Shown here in pieces: positions 27,227-42,200 of a stretch of 64,000 nucleotides of DNA. The position numbers were made by a program, and so were the translations under genes. The stretch covers positions 548,015 through 612,014 of the forward strand of contig VZRN01002948.1 in assembly GCA_013397935.1 (NCBI GenBank), given 5' to 3'. Each line of letters starts with the position of its first letter. The first letter of the stretch is position 1. This DNA is from Dasyornis broadbenti (taxonomy: Eukaryota; Chordata; Aves; Passeriformes; Dasyornithidae). A model generated the notes under the pieces. The model did no database searches, was not told the origin of the DNA, and was given only the letters and a program-made list of their open reading frames with translations.

Positions 27227-30200
27227 NNNNNNNNNTATATATATAGTGTAATCATTTTACATACATACATCTCCAAACTTTCATATCAGATTCCAAAAGT
27301 ATGAAAGCAGCTCAACATTTCTTAGGGTGCTAGACGTCTGTTTAAATAGTTTTATTTAATTCTGAAGCTGACACTTTTGCATGGTACTGAGCTGTATGCT
27401 TCTTACCTTCAACAGTAAGCTTTGCAGTAGTTTTTACGGATTCATCTTCTACCAGTGCACAGCTGTAGTCATCAGCATCGGACATATCAATTGTTAATAC
27501 AGAAAGAAAGTGAGCCTTTCTGTCTGAGTGCATCCTGTACTTGTCTCCAGAATGAATCTCGATTCCATCCTTAAACCATTTCACTTTGACAAAGGGTTCT
27601 GATGTTTCACATTCAAAGGTTGCCATGGAGTCTCTTGCTTTAGCAACAACATCTTGTAACTTCTGGGTGAAGCTGACTAACTGTTTGGCTGCAAAACAAT
27701 GTATAATGATCAACAATGCACTGACCAAACAGACTTAACACACTATGATGAGCAGTAGAATGAGTAAGAGAATTGAAATTACCTTGTACTAACAGGAAAG
27801 CATGGCTAGAAGTTTCACCAGCTATATTGACTGCTTTCACCATGATGCTGGCAGAATCATCAGAAGTCACATCTCTGATAACTAACTCACAAACATTATC
27901 TTCAGGCCAGTACCAATACACACGATCAGTCCTTTCAATCTGAACACCATTTTTGAACCACTGGCATTCAGGATCTGGTTTTCCCACCACTCTCACACGG
28001 AAGTGTACGTCTGTTCCTTGGGCTACAGTCTGGCTTTGAATTCGTTCAAGTATCTTAGGAGCCTCCATGCTTGGACTAAGCTCCACCTTCTCTGGTTTGA
28101 ATGTTGGAATGGTGATTTTGCCTTCAGGGGGAAGTGCTTTCTTCTCTTCTTCTGGGATCTCTTTGGTCCAGTGAAGAAGTTCTTCTTTTGTCTTTTTTAA
28201 CATTTCTTCATATGATTCATCTTTTTTACGAGATTTAAGTTCCACAGCCGTAATGGCTTCATAGTAGCCCTCTTCTGTCCTACGCTTGAATTTGCTACGC
28301 AGCTCTTCAGATTCCTCTGAAAGCTTTTCGTGAGTGATTCTTTCAGCCCTTTTCAGCTTCACCACTTCTTTGGTTGTTGTCTCTGAAGGTTTGTCTACCT
28401 TCTGTACCTCAAAGAGAAGTTTTCCAGGTTCTGTAACTACAGGCTCATGTTTGGGTTCGGGAGCACGACGAAGAACAGATCTGAAGTCTTCCCTCTGCTG
28501 GATCTCAAGTTTCACCTTATGTTCAATAAAGCCTTCTGGATTCTCTGCAGTGACTCTCACCTCTCCTGTGTCATATGATTTGCAGTCCACAATATCCAGG
28601 TAGTAGATTCCATCATAACGGAGTCTAAACCTTTTGCTTTTACGGATGAGCTGTCCATTGAGGTACCAGTTGACCTTGGGCATAGGATAGCCAGTCACAC
28701 GGCAGCGGAATCGTGCTGTTTCACCTTCAAGGACTCTTGCAGGTTCAGGAACCAAAACGATTTCTGGTTTTTGTTTTTCCTTTTGGTCCAGTGCAACTGC
28801 AGGTAGAGCACCCTCATGGGCCATTCTTTCTAACTCTTCAATTCGCTGGAGGCCCCTTTTGCCTTCTGGCAACTGGGATTCTTCCACAAGGCTTTTCTCA
28901 TCCTTCACAATCAGAGTAGCAGATGTATGGTCTGTACCATATTTGTTAGTTGCTCTGCAAGTGATCACTCCACTGTCTCTGGAATAGGCTACCCCATAGT
29001 CCAGGCTACAGTACCCAAACTCATTGATCATGCGGAGTCTGTTAGCTGCTTCCAAGGGTTTGCCATCATGCAACCACTCCACCACCATGGTTGGGTCGCC
29101 AATTGGTGTAAGCCTGCATTCAAAGTGTGCTGGTCCAAATTGTTTGAGCCTTAAAGATGTGAGCTTCTTCTTAAAAAATGGTTTCTGTTGCTTTTCTTTG
29201 TCATAGAGATCGCCTTCCTCCCATTGCTCTTGACCATAACGCAGATGGAGAGGTTCTAACTCTGGTGCTGCAATCTCCTTGGCTTTGTAAGTTCCTTTTG
29301 GAATTATTAATTTCCTTTCTGGTTCAGGTTCTGTATGTTCAACTTCAACATTAACTTTGCAGCGGGTAGTATCCCGCCCAGCTTTATTGATAGCAGTAGC
29401 AGTATACCAGGCAGCATCTTGCCTGGCGGTAGATTCAATTTTAAGGGCAGCTGCCCCTTTGGTTCCCTCAATCCTGAAATAAGGAAAAAGAAATAACTAT
29501 TTTTCCCTTCTTTGTCATTCTTTTTTGCCCTTCTTCCAAATTAGATCAAAGCCTCCAAAGGTAAATCCCTGGAGGTAACAGATATGTTGTTTATGTTTAT
29601 TCATGTTTGGGAGTGCAGTGCCTTAGAATCAAACAGATAATAAAGGATAATAAAAACCAGCCTTTAATTCAGTGGCAGTTTTGCCTGCAGAGGTCTTCAA
29701 AATCAGAGATGGGGAAAAGTTCACTAAATCTCTGTTGTAAAAGCATTGGCTTTGCAGAATAGAAATGATATGAAAACACAGGCTGGAAAAAAATGGAGTG
29801 AATCGTACAAGATCTTTCATATCTGTAATCCTTGCTGCAATGCAGAAACCCTTAGTGAATCCCTTCTGTGAAAATGTAGGAGGCATATTGTAGGATAGTG
29901 ATTATTAACTGCTTTAAAAAAGTATTTTAAATAAAATAAAATTTAAATAAAATTTAAATGTAAATTAAATAAATTTAAATATAATAAAAATTCTTACTTT
30001 ATTTTAGGGTATTTATGAGGCACAATGATATCACTGTTCTTGAGCCATACAATGTCAGGATTAGGGTTACCAGTAGCTTTCACTGCCATCTCCAGTCTAG
30101 AACCCTCCTTCACACTGACATTTCTCAACCTTTCCACAAAGTGTGGTCTGACGAGGTCTTCCTTAGCTGAAAGAGCAAGGGTAAATTATCACAAGAGGAA

Positions 30201-33200
30201 ATGACACAGTCGTGGTTTTTAATAAGAGACGCTCATCAGACTGCTAAAAATAATAAGTACAGAAGATACCTTCTACAGTCAGGGTCATTGAGACTGAAGC
30301 TTTGCCTGCCCTGTTCTGAGCAATTACAGCCCATTCTCCAGAGTCATCAGGCATTGCAGGAACAATGATCAATGACTGGGTACCATCTTCTTTAATAGTG
30401 ATTTTATGGGTGAAGTCATTAATCACTTGCTGACCTGCAGATACACATGAAAAGAAAACAGTTGCAATCAAAAGAGTCTCAACGGGATATAAAAGACTTT
30501 TTAAAAGATTATTTGCTGATGAAAATGAGGCTGATGTACCATTATGGAACCAGTATGTCTCTGGCATAGGTCTGCCAACAACTTTTAAGTCAAATCTTGC
30601 TGTCTGCCCCTGTGAACATTTAAATGATGTAGGTTTCAGCACAAAAACTGGCTTATATAGTCTCTCTAGCTGCCCTTCATCAGTTTCTTCTAATCTCCGG
30701 GCAGGAGAACGAGAAGGAGAACTGCGGGCAGGAGACCGGCTTGGAGACCGTGGAGAGATAGACCTGGAAGGAAAAGATAAGACAGATGTGTATGACAATG
30801 TCATATAGCAGTAGACTGACATGATAAACAGATTTCAACCTTTGCCTTTCTCATAATTTATTTTAAAGAGGTTGGCTAACTTATCTATGCGAGAAACTGG
30901 GACAAAATTAATTTTTATTTGAAGTCAATTTTCTTTAGTTTTTTGACAGGAGTTCATAGAGCTGAATAGTGTTTCCTACAGCCTAGGAAATTTTTGGGTT
31001 TTCAGTAGTGCATAGCTATGGATGTAAACCTGTGTACATTTGTGCATGGGTGTGTATGTGTATGGAGACTGAACACAGGACATGGCAATGCTTAAATTTT
31101 TCTGTCATGGAAATACTGTGATTTCAAGGGCAGGAATTAATACTTTCATACTGCACTAAAACTCAAGTACAGAAGATACTTTTTCCAAAACATGAGTACT
31201 CTAACAAATAAATATGGTTATTGAGGTTGTAAATCTGATACTGTGGCTGGAAATGCATATGAATGATTGTACTCTGGGAACAGCATTTCTCATTAAAAAG
31301 GAAAATCAGACAAAGAGTTAGCACATAAATCAATATGAGTCATGAAAACAGCACAGGAACTTTTCTAAAGCTATGCAAACTCCAATAGCTTAAGCTGTTT
31401 AACTGCTGTGTAATGAGTTTCTGGACTGTCTATCACAGCAGATTGAAGTCCTGAAAAATTGTATTATGTGTACCTACCTATATCTTCTCATAACTTCGGG
31501 TCCTGGCATATAACCTGGAGTTGCAGTAGGTGCAACTGGCTCAACATAAAGTTTTGCTGAGCAAATGGCATTTCCTTTCATATTGCTGGCAAAGACAGTA
31601 TAAATTCCTTCATCTTCAGGTAAAACAACAGGCAAGCGCAGACTGGTGCTGCCGTCTTGCAGAAGTTCAATGTGGTAGTGCTCCCCATGCCTTATACGTT
31701 TACCATCTTTGTACCATGCAACCTGCATGGAAAGAAACAGAAGACTGCTAAAGAACTCCCCTAAAGACAAAAATCCAATCATGACTCATACATACAAGAC
31801 ATTACCACTTTTGATTTTTCATCTGAAAAATACCACAGCCCATGTGTATGTGTTAAACATTAACGTTTCTACTTGAAATGGGTAAGACTAAAGTAGCATA
31901 TTTACATAGCAACCTGAAATACAAATTTTGGAGCTGGAAACATATAAAGCCCATTTTGATAAAGATCAAAGTAACCTAGACTGCACTGCTTCTGTGTTCC
32001 CCACTGGCATGGGCCACCTCAGAGATACTCAGAAGCAAGACCAACTTAACTGGTAAATCCAACCTACCTCTGAACTGTCTAACCAACCTAACTCTATTCT
32101 ATTAAGGGACAAAAGGAAAATTCAGCTTGATATCAAACCAGAAGACTGGATTTCCTCTGAGCTTCTGTTTTCTATGCAGAATGTAGAATGTCTAACAATG
32201 AGATGTTAAGGGATTTTTTTCAAGTAGAGCATCAAATGATTTACAGAAAAAAGTTGTACAGATTTGGGGTACCTTTGGCAAAGGATAGCCGGATGTCTTG
32301 CAATGGAAGGTAACTCCTGTCCCTTCAAAGGTTCTGTAATTCTTTAATCTTAAATCGAATCCTGCTTCTACAGCTTCAGATTCAGAAATATCAACCATCA
32401 TCTCCTCTCCATCTTCTTCGAGAAGTTCATGTAAGGTAGTCTTAATAATTCGGAGTTCGATTTCCTTGATAAGTCTTTCTTCAAAAGAAGAAATATGGAA
32501 TTCCTACACAGAAAAGCAAGACCATTAGTTTTCTATGTCAAATAATGACCTTGCAAATAAATTATTTGTATGGTAAAGTGCCAATACACAGAACTGGTAT
32601 GGAGTGGTAGACATACCTCATCTTCTACAAAAGTTCTGACCATCACTGTATCTTTTGCCATTTTCTTCCTAATTAGAGCTTGTTCTTTTTCATACTCTTT
32701 TTCAAAGTCACCATAGGAAATAGGTGGGGCTACCTCAGCCACTTTAGGTTCCTGTACATATGCAGTCATTTGAGTTTGGTACATCATTTCTTGTTGCGAT
32801 TTTATGTAGGCTTCGTAATCAGCTAAGAATTAAGAACATTTTAATTTTGTTAAATTTTTTGGTTTTCACTGGATTGAATGGAGAAAACAAGTACAAGCTT
32901 ATTTTACTGTTTTTGGTGATTCAAGCAGATTTTCTATCTGTTCAGCCAATAAATACAAAGAGCAATAAAATGCAAGGACTGATGTATTAAGATGAGCTTT
33001 ATAAACAGGTAGAAGTCTTCCTGTACTATTTAGGTGTCCTAGTTTTCAAAGTGGAAGCATCTGCAGAGATTATTTTACAATTTTTTCACCATTACTCTGT
33101 CTCCTGAAGATTTTTTTTACATTTTTACAGGACAAATAAAAAAAAATTAAACTAGCTTCTTTCCCTTTAAGATAACAACCTATTAATTTATCAACCTTCT

Positions 33201-36200
33201 TTCCCCACATCGCTCTTTGAATGTCATGTCATGAACATGCATGTCAACAGTAGAAGGTTCCTGTAGCTACACATTCTAGCAAAGAATGAAGTCCTCCTAG
33301 GACCTGATGTCAGATATTCTGTATTGCAGAAGCAGAGTCACCAGACCTCCCTTTATGTCTCTCGAACTGAATAAACTAAGCTGCAAAGAATTAGCAGCAC
33401 AATTTAAAATATTTTTCCAATTTTGAAGTTAATTTTAAGAAATAGTGTTCCCATTTCCTTAATCTAAAATGTACCTTCTTCTAGTAAGGAGACCGTTGCA
33501 GAAGCTTCTCCAAGTTTATTACGAACAACAATGGTGTATTCTCCGGCATCATCGGCGAAAGTCATGGAAATTTCAAGTTTGCATTCCCCGGTTTCTTTTT
33601 TGTAACTCACTTTGTATCTATAGGAAACATAAAAGTACAAAGTCTCTATAATTCCAGACAGGCTTTTTAGTGAATTAGCTTTTAGTTAATGAGAAACACT
33701 CCTAATTTGTACAAGGCACAAAACCAGACACTTTTGCAGGCACTTCTCATTGAATGAATATGCAGAGCAGACCATGAAAAATAACCATGCTGAAACTAGA
33801 GTACTGGTCAGCTTTCTTTTTGTTGTCACTAAATAAACAGGATCCAAACACCAGTACTGAGTATATCAGAGGTCTCGTTATCAGACGCCATACTGTGGTA
33901 TATTCTGCATGCACTCAGTTTGTCCTAGCATGGCTCATCATAGCATGATTATTTCAAGAATTCTACAAATGTAATTTTTTTTCTCAGCTAGGAAGTGTGT
34001 TGCTTTCTACAGACAACGCTTACATAGACAGAATGTAAATACTGCACAGACAGAATAAAGCAAATTCAAAACTTATTCCTGATTTGTTTATAAGGATAAA
34101 TAGCATATCTTATTTTGCAGTCTTTGAATACTTGTGCTTTAAAACTTAACAGCCTTTTAAAGTGACACATTAAGACTTGATCCTACAGTTTTTACATTAA
34201 AAAATAAAAATTTCACAGAAATCAGGGTATGTTATTTGACTCAGCATAATTAAGGGAATCAAAATTATGACAGTGCCAATTAAATATTCACATAAATTAC
34301 GCTAAGATAGTTTTTGAGCATTGTTTTCAAAATACCTGTAGCCAGTCGTTAGAGGAACTCCGCCTTTTTTCCAGTAGACATGTGGCTTTGGGTTGCCCCC
34401 TACTTGGCATTCAAAAATAATGCTCCCACCTTCAATTAATTTATGTACCATGGGTTTTCTTATGAAGAAAGGAGGTATGGGTTCTCCCGATACTTCCTCT
34501 GCTGCAGCAGAGACATCTTCCATTACAATGTCTTTTGTCTCCACATAGCTGAAATAAGATTTCAGTGCAGGTAAGTGAGCTGATGTCTGAAGCTCTCATA
34601 AAACAGAATGCAAGAACCTAATAACTGCAGTAGGAGCAGTCTGTTTAGAAAAGTAACTTTACCGTTTCTCTTCTGTAACAGCCTTCTCAGAAATGGTTTC
34701 TCGAGTCTCAATTTCTTCAGTAACTGGAAAGCAAATTTGATATAGGGGATTTTAAAACACCTTAAAAGGCCTTAAGCAATGAGTTTAGTTCACATAAAAA
34801 GAGTAAGTAGTTAGTTGGCTCAGAGGGCTAGGTAATTCCACTGAGGAATCAAGTTATGAGTTTCACATTTTTGGCCCATTATTGGCCTTTTCCTCATATT
34901 TTTACAGCCCTTTTACCTCACAACCCTGGAATACAAATCAAGCCACATGTTCTAAATGCCTAAGATATGTTACAAGCAATACACAATTAACAAAATTGTT
35001 AACTTCCTACAGTGATAAGTCCTTGAGGTGCACCAAGGCAGGTTTTGTTTGAGTATTAGGAAACCTGTCACCAAAAGGTTTATCAAGGGTAATTAAGCAT
35101 TGGAACAGGCAGCCCAGGAGTCACCTGGGTCTGACTTTTAAATACCACCTCCTCTCTGGAGGTATTTGAAAGACATGTGGATGTGGCACTTAGGAACATG
35201 GTTTAGTGGTGGACTTGGCAGTTTTGGGTTAATAGTTGAAATCAATGCTCTTAAAGGTCTTTTCCAACTTAAACAGTTCTACGATTCTATAAATATACTT
35301 ACCTTTCACATGTAAGTGGCAAGAAGTGCTGACACTCCCAGCCTGATTGGTAGCAGTACAGGTAAATCTTCCACTGTCCTCTGCAAAAGCTTCACGAATC
35401 ACAAGGCGAGCAAGTCCTGCTTTGAAAGTGATCTGGAAGTCCATTGAGCTCTCAATTTTGTAGTCTTCCCTGTACCATGTCACAGTAGGCTGAGGATGAC
35501 CGGATATATGGCACTCCAGAGTGACAGACTCACCTTCAGTCACAGTCTTATTTTTGAGGCCCTATAAAACAAAAAATATGTATCATGGTCAGTATACATT
35601 TTCAGTGCTAAACAGATATTTAAATATCTAAAATCTATTTGAATGGAAAACTTAATGTCTAGTTCAAAACATTGTTCTGTAAAGCAATGTATTCAGGAAA
35701 AAAAAAAAAGGCAATTTCCAAAGGGAAGTATTTGAAACTGGACTTTGGGATCTCTGAATATTACTGTTATTAACAAAATGAAAAGGTAGGTTCACATTTA
35801 TGCAGATAGGCCAACCTACTATGTGACATAATTGTGAAGAATCGCCACCATAAAAGACATCAAAGAGAGTTTGTATCAGAGATAAGTTATATGGCTGAGT
35901 AAATCTAATACAAACTTTAAAAGATTAAATAAAGCTAACTTTCCATGGTTAGGTTTTCAGCAATAAAAGCTAGACAACAGAATGGGTGAAAATCTAGTGA
36001 AACTCCCCTAAACTACGTAAAAATTACTTACTGAGACTAAGGTGGGTGGAGTAGCAGGGATTTCTGCAGGCACAGGAACTCTGGCAGTTTCTGTCACCTA
36101 GATTGTTGAGAGAACAATTAATAAACACCTAACAACGACAAAGACATAAACAACATAATTTAAATATGAAAATAAATCAGGTAATATGAACTCTTTGCAT

Positions 36201-39200
36201 GTCATTGGTAAATATTAGGTCCTTACAAGGATTTGTGTAAAATGATGAAATTATAAAAGGCAGCAGAATACTTTAAAAGTGGAAAATTGAGACAAGAAAA
36301 CAGAAAAAAAGTGAGGCTACTCTACATTTTTAAGATGAAAGTCAGTCAAAGGGACAGAAATTTGCTTAAAAACATACCTTTGCTTCAGCTTCTTTATGCA
36401 GCATCAAGTGTTCTGTCCGCACTGCTTCAGTTTTAATGCTTGTCTCCTTTTTAGTCTCAACATCATAGTGACTTTTATACGTCTCAGCAGCCTCTGCAAA
36501 GGGAAACTGTGCAGGGGGAACTGGCTCCGCTTTTACCCTGACTTCATGAGGCTTTAGCTGAGGTGGTTTCACAGGCTTGGTGATCTTTTGCACGGCAGAA
36601 GTAGCTGATAACTCCTTCTCCAGAGTAGCCATGGCAGACCCAGCTATTGAAACCTAGGGAACAGAAGAGAAAGAGTTACAGCTTTGTTGTCTTATTTTCA
36701 AAGGAGAGAGTATATTTCTTGAGCAGATTGCCTAAGCAGCAGTTGCTTCCTTATCACTTGGTTTTGACACCGCAAATGCTATATATATAAGAAGAATTAG
36801 TTTTAGACTGGAGTAGTGGAATATCAGAGTTATAATATCCTTGTATTATTTTTGATCTGTCTAAACTTAAGTGTTTTCTTTTTCACTTTAGAATTTGATC
36901 TTTAAATGGTCAAGAAGATCTTAAGTGCAGCACAAGAAATGTTCTGTCCATTTCTTCACTTGAGGCCTTGGATTTCCATTTAATCAGTCTAATAGTGCAA
37001 TGAAGAATACTACTAATTATATAACTTTCAGTGATTAAAATAACTGAAGAGATTTCAAAATCTTATTACAGATTAAATAACATCTTAAAAATACATAAAT
37101 ATGTAATAAAAACATTTCTAATAGTGTTTAATTACGTTTGAGGGGGGAAAAATTTAAATTCCAGTGAAGAGAGAAAATATGCTTGAATGAGAAAATTAAT
37201 TAACTGCAAAATTTTAATATTATGTGAAGGAGTTAAGCAGAAGAATGGAAAGAATAATAATAAAAATGGATAGTATTGTATTATGCAGTTAGTCTGGATT
37301 TTTCTATTTAAAAAATTATCTTAGTATGTATTAATCAGCAAGGAAGAAAAAAGCAGTGTGCAAGTGAACTGATGAACATAGTAAGATTAAATAGGGATAT
37401 TCTGGTCTTCACAAAACATAGCTTGCATGACAAATATCTACAATGTATGTCATGAAGTACTGAAGCTGCATCCTCAAACAGTTTATAAGATTAATGAACT
37501 ACTATTAACAACAAATTATATTTTAGCGAGTCATTTGTCTGCTTACAGCAGAGTTCTTTATTAGCCAAACAAGCCAACAAAAATAACTGTAAGGAGATAC
37601 AACACTACACCTTGGGGAAGCACCACACTGGAGGGTGGGAGAAACAGTGCTGGAGGTTGGGGAATTTTTTTCCCATTCTGTTGCTAGGGAACCCTAATAA
37701 CTGGGTACTTAAGAGACAAAAGACATGGCCAGATGGGGTGAGGGGAGGAAAGCACCTGGTCACTGGTAATTTCACTTGCTCTCGGGGCATTGGAGGGGGA
37801 CAGTGGAGCTGCTGTTTTCCTTCGCTGCAACCGCAGGAGACCAGCTCCACTCTGTTTTTCCTTCCTTGCTGGGTGAGCCTTCATTTGGAAAGCACGGGAT
37901 CCCGACCCTCTTCCCCCCTCCTGGAGTGTGCCTTTCTCCGGCTGCATCCGGCAGTTGCTATGGGGAAGGCCAGCTGTTGCTGACCCTCAACCCTGCCTGC
38001 CAGGACACACTGCGGGTTCTGCCACTGCTGCAGAGCTTCTGCCACCTTTTGCTTGCCAGTCCAGGGAGCCAGCCCTGCCCTCCAGCTTGCTGCTCTGAGG
38101 TTTTCTGCTGCAACCTGTCCTGCCATCCAGCCTGTCCGCCATCATTCACGTGAAGAAGGGAGCTGTGAGCTCGCGCCACAGCGCCCCCTNTGGTGTCTGG
38201 CAGCCCAGAGGAAGCTGCCACCGGCTTTCTGGTTTTGTTTGTTGTTGCTACTCTTGTTGTTGCTTATTTTCCTCATTACAGATACTAGTAAAGAACTGTT
38301 ATTCCTTTTCCCATATCTTTGCCTGAAAGCCCTTGTTATAACAATTCAGAGTGTAGTTGGGGGGAGGGCGGGGGGGCATATTCTCTATTCTGAGGGAGGT
38401 TCCCACCTTCCTTAACAGACACCTGTCTTTCACACCAAGATGAAAAGCCAAGTGGATTGGGTGACCTACTGGCTGTTGAAAATGAGCATGTTGTTCCTCT
38501 TGCATACAACTTCAGCTTACCTCATATGTGTGATCTGGTTTAGGAACAGCAACTCTGGAGACCGTGAAGTGAGGACTTGCTGTGCGAGGTCGTGGGGGTT
38601 CAACATGAATTGTTTTCTCAATTTCTGCTGTTCTTTTTATCTACACAAAGTAATGAAAAAAGTTGTTGAAAGTGGTGCTATTCTTTAAACTGAAACAGAG
38701 TTCACTGGGACATAGTTTCTGGAAAAAATATAATGTAAACTGAGTCTAACCTCTTTTGATATATGAACTTCCTGCTTTTCAGGAGCTGAGATATGTTTCT
38801 CAGGAGGAACATAGACCGTTTTAACTTCTTTAGTGACAACATGACGTTCTGCTGGGACCTCAGAAACGTGGTCTGTTACAGTGTGCTCTTTATAACCATA
38901 TTCCAAAGTTTTCTGCTTCACAAAAGCTTCATCTGCTTGTTCTGGTTCCCAGGGTGATCGGACACGTGCCTGATCAACTGCTGCAACGACTGTAGCTACA
39001 GCTTCAGCCTTTTTTCCAGCTTGAGTCTACAAATAACATCGGCAGAATTTATACACATATTCATCATTACATTGAAAACTTGCATATATGACAAATAATT
39101 ATAATGCTCAGTATATTCCAAAGAGAAGGTGTATAGTTACGCAAAAGTAATGATGAAAAGATCAAAGTATGCACCTGTAAATACATTTAAGGATCTGTAA

Positions 39201-42200
39201 ATTCAAATGCATATATGTTCTCTAAGTGCCATCTCTGCACATTCAGACTATATCTATGCTTCTGTGTTTTATACATATCAATATTTGTCTGTAAGCCCAG
39301 TTTTAATACTTCACAGCCACATTTGTGGCCACTCGTCTAAGAGTATGCAGGTATGTAAATGTTCACATAGTTATAAAGTATAGTGATCATCTCCACATAA
39401 CTCTTGTAAATGTAAAAAATGCATCTAGCATCTGATGTGAATGTATTTATTAAGCAACAGACCTATACAAATTTTACAGCAGGTATATCTGTTAATTCAG
39501 TGCTGATCTATTTTAAAGGATTTTACAAATGGAGACTGAGATGTCTGATAATTTGAAAATACTGCTTTTGTATCAGGATTTCTATTTGTTTCTAATAACT
39601 CATAAATACTGTCAGCTTCTGTGTTATCAGGGCCCAAATGTCTGCCCAGTTAGCCAACAGTAGATAACAGGGTGGCTACTACTAGTGTTTACTATTACTG
39701 TCATAACTGATGTGGATGCAGCAACAGTGCAAGATATGTATGCCTTGTAAATGGGAAAAAACCCTAATAGATTATTTCATACTCATTTTAAACCATTATC
39801 AGCTTAAACCAAAATTGCTTAGGTGAGGCCAAAATATGATCATTTACAGAGACTCTGTTTTCTTATTAAAGTTGTGTTCAGGTAACAGGGACCTCTTACT
39901 CAGTATCATTGTCAATTTCAAAATAGTTGTTTTATACTGACTTGAATTTGTCCCTAAATTTACATTAGCTAACAAGGGGCTGAAATCGCTTAGCAGTCTG
40001 ACTCCTCCGAATGAGTTTCATATATTCGCTCATTTACTTACATTTTATAAAAGTATTTTATGAATGTACTACAGTGTAGGTAGATAGATTTTAAGTAACC
40101 ACTGTTGGCAGCTCTGCTATTTTCCACATATAAGAGTTCCTGGCTGTGTTGTAGATCTTTCCTACTGTGGGGGTCCTATGGGAACAAAGCAGTGCCAACA
40201 AGTGTCTGATTGCCATCAGTAACAAACTGGACAGACCCGAATGGATGTTAAAGTTCGTATTGTACAAAGAACAATTCAAACCTCAATAAAGAAAAGTTGT
40301 TTCATCTGACAACCATAAAGTTACACGGAATCATCAGGTAGCAAAAAAGATTGCAGAGCCAGAAATTTGAATAAGTAAACGTTACTTAAAAGCCATTGAC
40401 AGAGAGGAGACTGTCACAGAGAAATTAGACTATAGCCTAAAGCGTGACATTTCCTGGCAGAGTGGGATATAAACCTCTTAATCACTAGAAACTTAATCAC
40501 ACTGACTCTGTTACTTGACAATCATCCCACTTAATGGGTATGTTTTCAGGAATTAATTTGAGAGCATTCTGTTCTACCAAGATAGCTCTTATAGGTGAGG
40601 TTTGCAGATAAACCAAATCGTGACAGTGCATTGGCTGTAATTTCTTCACCTGTTCTGGACACTGTAACTGGTGCTTTGATTTTAGCAACGGCAATTATTT
40701 TTGGAACTACAGTAATTTTCTCAGCTTCCTTTTTAATCTAGTTTTTATAGCAAAAATAAAAGTTTCAGTTACATTCACTCTTGAAAGATATTTGAACAAT
40801 AAGAAAACATTTTGAAATGGGAACAAGGAAGGAGAATTGAAGGGTTAGATCCCTGTGCAGAGCACGCATCTGTGTGTTATATGTATACTTATCAGTATAC
40901 ATACAACCTTGCATCTATTTAAAGAGAAGAATTAAAAAAAAAAAAAAAAAGTTAAAATGCATTTCAGGAGTCAGTCCATTCCAAAGGTCAGTCAGAAGAC
41001 AATTATGAGCATCCTGTTAATGAAAACAGGAGAGGAAGATCAAGGTGAAATAATTTAGTCTAATTAGCAGTAGGTTTAAAAGTTTGTAAGTGGAATAACC
41101 TTAGGAAAAATGAGCTGGAAATGTATAGTTAGTATTTTTTGAGGAAAACATGAGGTTTGTAAAGAAAAAAGGATAAAACCCAAATACGGTTATTACAGTG
41201 CTATTCACCTTTTCATGTGTTATGCTCACTTGTTCTTGTCTGGTGGCAACTCTTTCTTTACTTTTCGATATTATGACCGGTGCTTTAGGTTTATCAGTAG
41301 TAATTACTACCTTAGGTACAGAAGGTCTCATATCTTCCTTTCTTATCTAGTTTTTATGGTAAAGAAAAATAATTGATTATGCCTGTTGTCAAGATTACAC
41401 AACTTTTTTGGAAAGCAGGATAATGTTTTTAAATGTATGTCAATAAGAGAGAAACATGACTTCAGAATTGGAGTAATACCTTTGTAACCAAGTCACAACC
41501 CATCTCATATGCTAGCTGAGAGTTCATGCAAAGTCATTAATATATTGCATTAATTTTTATGTGAATGAGAAAAGAATTTTTGTACTTCCTAGTTTGTCAT
41601 ATATCATTATGTTTTGTAGAAACTCTGCATAGAAAACAGTATTGTTAACTTATTAGCTATCCCCATCAGTTGAGTGATTCCTCAATATGGTCTAACAGAT
41701 GCATTCAATCCTCACATGAATATGAACTTCATTAAATCAAACTCCATGCTACATATCATATAATGAAAAATAACCTTTAAAATTTATATTCAGAAATCTA
41801 TCTTCAGAGATAAAATGGTCATTAAGCATCAGAGGAAATTCTGTGTACTGTGGCAATAAAAGCCCTAATGCTCAAAGGATCAGTAAGAAGGGCAGCTGCA
41901 CTCCTCTGCAGAGTTCAGAGCTGCTATGCGGTCAGTAGAACTGGACCTGCAATGTGGGGCCTGTCCCTGGAATACCTTGTTTTATAAAGTTTTTGTTTAG
42001 TAATCTTCTCTTTGTAAAGAAGAACAGTAAAGTTATGTAACACATTTGATGAAGAATGAAGTTTTATAGATCAGAGTATCAGAATGAACTAAGCATTGGA
42101 ACATTTATTTACCTGTTCATGAGCAATGTGCACTTGCTCATGTCTGGTAGATATTTCTTCTCTAGCTTTTGTTATTCTTTCTTGTTCTTTGGCTTTGTCT

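Noticed and set aside
37612..38153. Several ORFs of 80-125 codons on both strands
   Set aside because: They fall inside the GC-rich LTR-like island, are Pro/Ser/Cys-rich without any domain, and none resembles a retroviral protein.
40497..40694. Minus-strand ORF of 65 codons overlapping the decayed Z-repeat
   Set aside because: It is in a different frame from the Z-repeat similarity, and the Met start lies inside the former exon.
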